NCBI GenBank assembly: GCA_000621765.1
Contig: JHXJ01000030.1
Span: forward strand, 1-38,084
Source of the DNA: Ruminococcaceae bacterium AB4001
Lineage (GTDB): Bacteria > Bacillota > Clostridia > Saccharofermentanales > Saccharofermentanaceae
DNA length: 38,084 nucleotides
Direction: 5' to 3'
Both the position numbers and the translations under genes were made by a program. Position 1 is the first letter of the stretch. Every line of letters starts with the position of its first letter. The notes under the pieces are model-generated. The model was not told where the DNA came from, searched no databases, and saw nothing but the letters and a program-made list of their open reading frames with translations. Below are positions 34,201 through 38,084 of this stretch, piece after piece.

Positions 34201-34232
34201 CTGTTTATGCTTATGCCGAGATGTTTAAATGA
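31221..34232 (+). CDS. Large secreted repeat protein, predicted beta-helix
   Basis: 1003 residues with a signal peptide (MKSKKLVSMLLSL..., cleavage probably after VFA). Three homologous repeats of about 150-170 residues, each with TTWYxV, NLILADG, LxVYxQS and xMTVNGGxVTxxG-like steps, start near residues 55, 310 and 520. The short N-G-G turns suggest a right-handed parallel beta-helix, often an adhesin or glycan-binding fold. Residues from about 690 form a different beta domain (LGDELGLNFYLLVP) seen in other secreted clostridial proteins, perhaps anchoring. There is no LPXTG motif, C-terminal membrane helix or dockerin. The start was chosen at ATG 31221 with GGGAGG upstream, not at 31179. Confidence 0.8.
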   Translation: MKSKKLVSMLLSLSLTAGCLSMPVFADDKTGETDAEYVVSDESSFAQAQTAYLDENGDGKTVDAILVDSSNHYYGNNGETWYVVSGNVDLNGHMILAGDVNLILADGAELTCDLYFNDHASLSVYSQSLGNNMGKLTLPYVVNVSGDNSLNINGGQVTVSPDIDTFGIQMTGEASVTINAGKVSIEGATGIGAFDNSRVIINGGNVTVTGKVSDGVQDTGSSNLMVNGGTVSISGNEYGIHGGITVNGGSVTIEGINENAFSNDELYVCNGGSVVIKNKGEILQTYSYIDSDGILKSHSADPVKASDTRLGSSDKTTWYIVNDDFVISDSIVISGNVNLILADGKKLTVDPGTKDNYGIFVNPKASLNVYSQSTGATAGELTVISSLYYSIYTFGAMTVNGGKVTLTGIDYCIYITDSGSFTVNNGTVSVTGIAGLNNIGAFTVNDGVVDITGTGDDAVIYYSNYFVNGGNVTVHTGSEIPSEVSYIDENGDSSKAYAKTVTGSTTTLGADYRTTWYVVDDDVVINSDVNTCGVVNLILADGKSLSINGKLALEGNGFAVYGQSCDANKGKMTIEVANVGININNTCKMAINGGDVSIKGNNTGINIMSGGSLTINSGNVEIRAAESRQAHGIVIREGEAVTLGYRTTSDSILISGITVDDQSSGAIAVKSVNSFVAYDGDSATGIINSGAVSDLNTVSGVTLRPFFGSTVTGANVSLGDELGLNFYLLVPDDVVASGAKVVMNGPKGEQSAVLSEQTKNGIEYKLIYRVNAVQADEVISLKLVSAGDEVLELYSADGTLCEGNTKSLSVNGYLTAAMAYDGLSDADKARVRATYTYCAYSAKWKYGTDIPSNGYVNALSEPSLDDLNDYKVDKTGESSTVKVTGYALVLDSKTAIRLYFTLSDDAADHVIKCGDEVLTAVLSGDTVNGLPEYYVDIKGIGAGDLEKTYNVVFDESGERYQVALSAISYVRNVLRLKNTYTDICTPELCDLVTAVYAYAEMFK

Positions 34233-34246
34233 TCGGGAGGGATAAT

Positions 34247-34363
34247 ATGAAAGAGACTTATACATCAGTTGATATAGAGATAATCAGATTTGAACGCGGT
34301 GATGTGATCACATACAGTGATCCTGTAACCGGTAAGATACCGGACGTGGAAGAGGGAGGTTAA
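34247..34363 (+). CDS. 38-residue peptide ending in Gly-Gly
   Basis: A small open frame with a strong Shine-Dalgarno (GGGAGGG, spacing six) in the 135-bp gap after the repeat protein. The peptide has an N-terminal half with SVDIEIIRFE and a D-V-I-T-Y-S core, and ends EEGG. It resembles a class of short clostridial peptides of the pattern IE-II-F-DVITxS, whose role I do not know. It lies in a tight run with the next gene, only 4 bases away. Too short for firm conclusions. Confidence 0.6.
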   Translation: MKETYTSVDIEIIRFERGDVITYSDPVTGKIPDVEEGG

Positions 34364-34367
34364 AGTC

Positions 34368-35588
34368 ATGGGAAGAGGCGGCGGAGGCGGCAGCTCGCAC
34401 AGCAGCTCGCATCATTCAAGCAGTCACTCACATTCGGGCGGTTCAAGATCAGGTTTAAGATCCTCTTACAGATCTTCGGGCTCTTCATCTTCGTATTCAT
34501 CTCATCACTCGAGATCCGGAAGTTATAAGCGCGGAAGCGGCGGCACTTACCATAACAATGGCAACTATGGCGGACGCAGCAATGAGAGTTGTCTCGGCGG
34601 CTGCCTGAGAGTGTTCATAGGACCACTGTTTATCATTGCAATGTGCGTCGTTATGGCGTTTAGTATATTGATAGCAAGGGGCGATGAGATAAGGGTCCCT
34701 TTTGAACTTACAATTGAACGTTCGACCGTGCAAAGAGAACGTCTGCCTGATTCCAAGTGCGATCCTATCGACGAATGGTATCAGGATGACTGGGGCGACT
34801 GGATCGATGACACTGAGGCCGACGAGGATTTTTCTCTCAGAGTCGGTCTGAAGAGTTTCTATGAAGATACCGGTGTTCAGCCATATCTGTGGATCATGGG
34901 CGAAGAGGGCAAAGACTATATGTCTGAAGGCTCACTCGAAGAACTTGGTGATGTCAGATACAAAGAGATGTTCGGAGATGATGAAGGACATGTTCTTGTT
35001 ATCTTCAGGGAGTATCCGAATGAATCGGGCAATTATATCTGCACCGTAACTGCAGGTTATGATGCAGAAACCCAGGTTATTGATGATCAGGCAAAAGAGA
35101 TACTTCTTGACTACATTGACTATTACTACACGGACGAAGATCTCAATGAAGGCGAATTCTTCGAGACAGCGTTCATGAGAGCCGGTGAGAGGATCATGGT
35201 CAAGCAGCTGTCATGGAAGCAGATCGGTGTCATCGTTGCGGTAGCGGTAATTCTTGTGATCGGCCTTGTCATTACGGCCGAGATAATTAAGAAACGTAAG
35301 GTTGCCGTTGCCCAGCAGAAGGCAAAGCAGGCACAGGCAGTGGCAGAGCAGAAGAAGGCAGAGGCTGATAAGGTTCAGACAGAATTCAATCAGCAGCAGT
35401 ATCTGGATGCTCTTGAGAAGGAATATGTATCCGTTTCGTGCCCCAACTGCGGCGCGACGGCAAACAAGATACGTAAGGGAACGGTCGATTACTGCCAGTA
35501 TTGCGGAACAGCTATCAGCGTTGATGCGATGGGGCAGGCATTTGTCGGCGACATTTACAATAATCAGCAGACACCGCCCCAATCATGA
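34368..35588 (+). CDS. TPM-like membrane protein with zinc ribbon
   Basis: 406 residues with four parts: a Ser/Gly/His-rich low-complexity N-terminus (1-70, starting MGRGGGGGSSHSSS), TM1 at about 82-103, an extracytoplasmic alpha/beta domain of 130-270 that resembles TPM (TLP18.3/Psb32) modules (DDEGHVLVIFREYP), TM2 at about 283-305, a charged Ala/Gln/Lys coil, and a C-terminal CPNCG ... CQYCG zinc ribbon. No enzymatic motif. Its stop overlaps trmD (ATGA), so it feeds ribosomes into trmD, which suggests that it replaces the normal upstream coupling of trmD to rimM. Confidence 0.8.
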   Translation: MGRGGGGGSSHSSSHHSSSHSHSGGSRSGLRSSYRSSGSSSSYSSHHSRSGSYKRGSGGTYHNNGNYGGRSNESCLGGCLRVFIGPLFIIAMCVVMAFSILIARGDEIRVPFELTIERSTVQRERLPDSKCDPIDEWYQDDWGDWIDDTEADEDFSLRVGLKSFYEDTGVQPYLWIMGEEGKDYMSEGSLEELGDVRYKEMFGDDEGHVLVIFREYPNESGNYICTVTAGYDAETQVIDDQAKEILLDYIDYYYTDEDLNEGEFFETAFMRAGERIMVKQLSWKQIGVIVAVAVILVIGLVITAEIIKKRKVAVAQQKAKQAQAVAEQKKAEADKVQTEFNQQQYLDALEKEYVSVSCPNCGATANKIRKGTVDYCQYCGTAISVDAMGQAFVGDIYNNQQTPPQS

Positions 35589-36325
35589 AATTTTATGTAG
35601 CGACATTATTTCCCGAGCAGGTAACGACATATCTTGATACCAGCATAACGGGCAGGGGAATGGCGAAGGGAGCCTTCTCTCTGGAATGCATCCAGATGAG
35701 GGATTTCGCACCCAATAACTACGGCCGCATCGATGATACGATCTATGGCGGCGGTACGGGCATGATGATCCGTCCCGAGCCTGTTTACGGGGCATATGAG
35801 AAGGCGGTCGAACTCTGCGGAGGTAAGAAACCCCATACGGTTTACATGTCACCGAAGGGACAGGTTTTCAATCAGGCGAAGGCTCACGAACTCGCCAAAT
35901 ACGATAATCTTCTCATCATCTGCGGACACTATGAGGGAATCGATGCGCGAGTAATAAACGAGATCTGCGACGAGGAGATCTCCATCGGAGATTATGTGTT
36001 AACGGGCGGCGAGACGGCGGCAATCGTGGTCATCGACGCTGTCGCAAGACTGATCCCGGGTGTTCTTCCCAACGAAGAGGCATACACCAACGAGTCACAC
36101 ACTGACGGAATGCTCGAAGCTCCGCAGTATACAAAGCCTCCGGTATGGCATGACAAAGAGGTCCCGGAGGTCCTGAAGAACGGCAATGATGCTGCAATAG
36201 CCGAGTATAACCGCATTGCAGCCCTGGTCGATACGTGGCACAATAGACCGGATATGCTCGACAAACTGGACATAACGGAAAGTGATTGGGCAAAAATGCT
36301 TGCCTTTGAAAGAGGCATGTGTTAG
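35585..36325 (+). CDS. trmD: tRNA (guanine-N1-)-methyltransferase TrmD
   Basis: Makes m1G37 in tRNAs that read CNN and GGG-type codons, preventing +1 frameshifts. The SPOUT trefoil knot is visible as the [35 protein letters not shown] and GDYVLTGGE segments. 246 residues, normal length. ATG 35585 lies inside the stop of the preceding gene, with no separate Shine-Dalgarno needed for coupling. It is followed by rplS, as in other Bacillota. Confidence 0.97.
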   Translation: MKFYVATLFPEQVTTYLDTSITGRGMAKGAFSLECIQMRDFAPNNYGRIDDTIYGGGTGMMIRPEPVYGAYEKAVELCGGKKPHTVYMSPKGQVFNQAKAHELAKYDNLLIICGHYEGIDARVINEICDEEISIGDYVLTGGETAAIVVIDAVARLIPGVLPNEEAYTNESHTDGMLEAPQYTKPPVWHDKEVPEVLKNGNDAAIAEYNRIAALVDTWHNRPDMLDKLDITESDWAKMLAFERGMC

Positions 36326-36402
36326 AATTCTCCAGTTATCAGGATGGTCCTCTGCCATTATCCAGGCAAGAACATCTGCAGGAAAGAGAGGAAACAAACA
36401 AT

Positions 36403-36744
36403 ATGGATTTAGTAAAAGTAGTCGAGAGCGAGAATATTCGCAATCAGTATCCTGAAGTTGAAGTCGGTGACTTCGTAAAGGCTCACCTCCTTATCAAGGA
36501 AGGCGCAAAGGAGCGTATTCAGGTTTTCGAAGGCTATGTCATCGCAAGAAAAGGCCAGGGCCTTTCTGAGACAATAACAATTCGCCGTGTATCTTACGGT
36601 ATCGGCGTAGAGAGAATTCTCCCTGTAAACTCACCCAAGATCGATCACATCGATGTAATTCGTAAGGGTAAGATCAGAAGAGCAAAGCTTTATTATCTCC
36701 GCGATCGTCAGGGCAAGGCTGCAAAGATCACACAGAAGATCTAA
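36403..36744 (+). CDS. rplS: 50S ribosomal protein L19
   Basis: L19 (113 residues) at the subunit interface: [27 protein letters not shown] and the C-terminal [18 protein letters not shown] signatures. I chose ATG 36403 (purine-rich AGAGAGGAA upstream), not the open frame from 36319. The 77-bp gap to trmD holds no other gene, and the terminator at 36767 follows. Confidence 0.98.
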   Translation: MDLVKVVESENIRNQYPEVEVGDFVKAHLLIKEGAKERIQVFEGYVIARKGQGLSETITIRRVSYGIGVERILPVNSPKIDHIDVIRKGKIRRAKLYYLRDRQGKAAKITQKI

Positions 36745-36766
36745 TCGCATTCTTAATCGAACATTC

Positions 36767-36796
36767 AAGACCGTCTCAATCGAGACGGTCTTTTTT
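36767..36796 (+). terminator. Terminator after rplS
   Basis: 11-bp perfect stem AAGACCGTCTC (36767-36777) and its complement (36782-36792) around a 4-base loop, followed by TTTTTT (36791-36796). Confidence 0.95.
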
Positions 36797-36797
36797 G

Positions 36798-36806
36798 TGT
36801 TACAAT
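36798..36806 (+). promoter_or_regulatory. Extended -10 promoter for ylqF
   Basis: TGTTACAAT directly after the rplS terminator, 26 bp before ATG 36832. No clear -35 (the stretch overlaps the terminator stem). Confidence 0.5.
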
Positions 36807-36831
36807 CTTTGGGTAATTAAGAGGAGTCCTT

Positions 36832-37734
36832 ATGACAGAGAAAAAGAATGACATAAACTGGTTTCCGGGGCACATGAGAAAGGCCTTAAACGAGACGGGC
36901 GAGAGATTGAAACTCGTCGATATCGTTTATGAGACGTGCGATGCGAGAATTCCTTTCTCGAGCAGAAACCCTGAACTTGATAAGATAATCGGCAACAAGC
37001 CCAGGATCGTCATCCTTAATAAGGCTGACCTTGCAGATCCTTCGAAAACATCACGCTGGATCGACAGCTTCGAATCTGAGAACACCCGTGCCTGTGCGCT
37101 TGAGAGCACGCATAAGAAGGGCTTCGACAAGCTAAACGCCATCACCATGGATATGATGAAGGATACGCTCGAGAAGGCCGCTGAGAAGGGCAGGATAGGA
37201 CGCCCGGTAAGAGTCATGGTAGTAGGCGCCCCCAATACCGGAAAATCAACCATCATCAATGCTCTCGCAGGCAGAAAAGCTGCCGTTACGGGAGATAAGC
37301 CGGGTGTCACAAAAGACTTCAAGTGGATAATGACAGGCGGCAGGTTAGAGCTCATGGACATGGCAGGCGTATTGTGGCCCAGGATCGCAAATGCGAAGAG
37401 CGGCATCTGCCTTACGGCGCTGGGTTCCATCAAAGAAGAAGTCACCGATTCCGTTAAGATCGCTTATGAATCATTGAAGATAATGCTGGATATTTATCCG
37501 AACCTTATTAAGGAACGTTACGGAGTAGATACCGATATCAAAGAAGCGTCAGAAGATGACGGATATTTCCAGGATCCTTATTACGATCTCTTCCTCGAAA
37601 TGGCTAAGAAAAGAGGATGCATAATGAGTGGCGGAAGGATCGATGAGGAGCGCTTTGCAAGGCTCTTTATAAACGACTTAAGAGAAGGCAGAACGGGAAG
37701 AATCACATTGGAACTTCCTGAAGATTTTAAGTAA
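36832..37734 (+). CDS. ylqF: Ribosome biogenesis GTPase YlqF (RbgA)
   Basis: Circularly permuted GTPase that assists late 50S maturation (uL16 incorporation). The G4 motif NKAD comes first (ILNKADLAD), then G1 as GAPNTGKSTIIN and a G3 reading DMAG, with LWPR following. G3 in Bacillus RbgA is DTPG, so the Thr-Pro is replaced by Met-Ala here. The N-terminus NWFPGHMRKAL is diagnostic. 300 residues, a little longer than usual (about 280). Shine-Dalgarno GAGGAG before ATG 36832. In Bacillus rnhB often follows; here it does not. Confidence 0.95.
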   Translation: MTEKKNDINWFPGHMRKALNETGERLKLVDIVYETCDARIPFSSRNPELDKIIGNKPRIVILNKADLADPSKTSRWIDSFESENTRACALESTHKKGFDKLNAITMDMMKDTLEKAAEKGRIGRPVRVMVVGAPNTGKSTIINALAGRKAAVTGDKPGVTKDFKWIMTGGRLELMDMAGVLWPRIANAKSGICLTALGSIKEEVTDSVKIAYESLKIMLDIYPNLIKERYGVDTDIKEASEDDGYFQDPYYDLFLEMAKKRGCIMSGGRIDEERFARLFINDLREGRTGRITLELPEDFK

Positions 37735-37762
37735 CAGAGGTTGGCTCTTTTCAATTTCGCAG

Positions 37763-37791
37763 TTGACAAACATTCGTTCTGGTTCTATTAT
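37763..37791 (+). promoter_or_regulatory. Consensus promoter of the transposase-like gene
   Basis: TTGACA (37763-37768), a 17-bp spacer and TATTAT (37786-37791). A near-perfect inverted repeat flanks the -10: AACATTCGTTCT (37769-37780) and AGAACGTTTGTT (37798-37809), differing at two positions. A repressor could bind here, or these could be terminal repeats of the element. Confidence 0.85.
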
Positions 37792-37833
37792 ATTGACAGA
37801 ACGTTTGTTTGTTTTTTGAAAGGAGTCTGTACG

Positions 37834-38084
37834 ATGTCAGAGTTGATGGAAGTCTTTGCTGCATATAAGAAGTTGTCCGTCACTGATCGTATTGTGTTCT
37901 ATACTACCCTTTCAAACAATGTGAATGTCAAAGAGGATAATCTTCAGGACTTTCTAATCGAAACACGTATTGCTGACGGTAATACATGTATCTATTGCGA
38001 AGGTTCTCATGTTGTTAAGAACGGTAAGCGTAAAGACGGTATTCAGCGTTTCCTCTGCCGTGATTGCAAGAAGTCATTTATCCC
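37834..38084 (+). CDS. Zinc-finger transposase, N-terminal part (IS1595-like), cut by the window edge
   Basis: Only 83 codons lie in the window, with no stop, so the gene continues to the right. After an N-terminal helical segment (AAYKKLSVTDRIVFY) it has a CIYC ... CRDCKKSF zinc finger with a VVKNGKRKDGIQRF stretch. This is the N-terminal zinc-binding domain of IS1595-type and related transposases; the DDE core is beyond the edge. Shine-Dalgarno AAAGGAG before ATG 37834. The family call is from motif memory and needs the missing part. Confidence 0.7.
   Translation, partial: MSELMEVFAAYKKLSVTDRIVFYTTLSNNVNVKEDNLQDFLIETRIADGNTCIYCEGSHVVKNGKRKDGIQRFLCRDCKKSFI

Noticed and set aside
31221..34232. 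CRISPR-like or tandem DNA repeats in the large secreted gene
   Set aside because: The repeats are protein-level repeats within an open frame, diverged at DNA level, with no constant spacer pattern.

Overview
The window looks like a chromosomal segment of a moderate-GC Bacillota bacterium, most likely a clostridial gut or rumen type. The evidence is the ylxM-ffh-rpsP-khpA-rimM ... trmD-rplS-ylqF synteny, Shine-Dalgarno sites of the GGAGG type, TTGACA/TATAAT promoters, several TTG starts, and short peptides and beta-helical secreted proteins of clostridial style. Assignments come from reading motifs and from memory of the families; no database search was run.

Layout. 2-2531: a complete IS21-family insertion sequence (istA, istB) with matched terminal repeats. 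2559-3255 (-): a decayed zinc-ribbon membrane protein gene. 3415-9259: a CapA-like lipoprotein followed by a purine cluster, purE-purF-purN-purO-type IMP cyclohydrolase-AICAR formyltransferase, closed by a strong terminator. The last two IMP steps are done by two separate proteins, and PurF has lost its glutaminase residues. 9351-15219: a small membrane coiled-coil protein, then a response regulator, histidine kinase, FtsX-type permease and ABC ATPase. 15299-17863: two convergent, abutting genes, a polytopic membrane protein that resembles a GT-C glycosyltransferase and a UbiA-family phosphoribosyl-polyprenol synthase. 17970-18044 (-): tRNA-Thr(CGU) with its own promoter and terminator. 18143-21785: a solute-binding lipoprotein, a GNAT-MGMT fusion, a flavin-reductase-like protein and a Nudix hydrolase, tightly packed.

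21808-37734: the SRP/ribosome-maturation operon, starting from a consensus promoter: ylxM, ffh, rpsP, khpA, rimM, then trmD, rplS and rbgA (ylqF). Between rimM and trmD, where the genes are normally adjacent, about 10.7 kb of unrelated genes is present. Its first half (24899-30039) is an overlapping five-gene set: MGT-type glycosyltransferase, OleD-like short-chain dehydrogenase, metallo-beta-lactamase-fold hydrolase, PaaK/CoF-like adenylating enzyme and a KAS III-type condensing enzyme. This looks like a small biosynthetic cluster for a glycosylated or beta-lactone/olefin-type lipid product and is the best candidate for an undescribed system here. Its second half holds a membrane protein with a YLYP-type domain, a 1003-residue secreted repeat protein, a 38-residue peptide gene and a TPM-like membrane protein whose stop overlaps the trmD start.

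37763-38084: a consensus promoter with a flanking inverted repeat and the start of a zinc-finger transposase that runs off the window, so mobile DNA lies at both edges.
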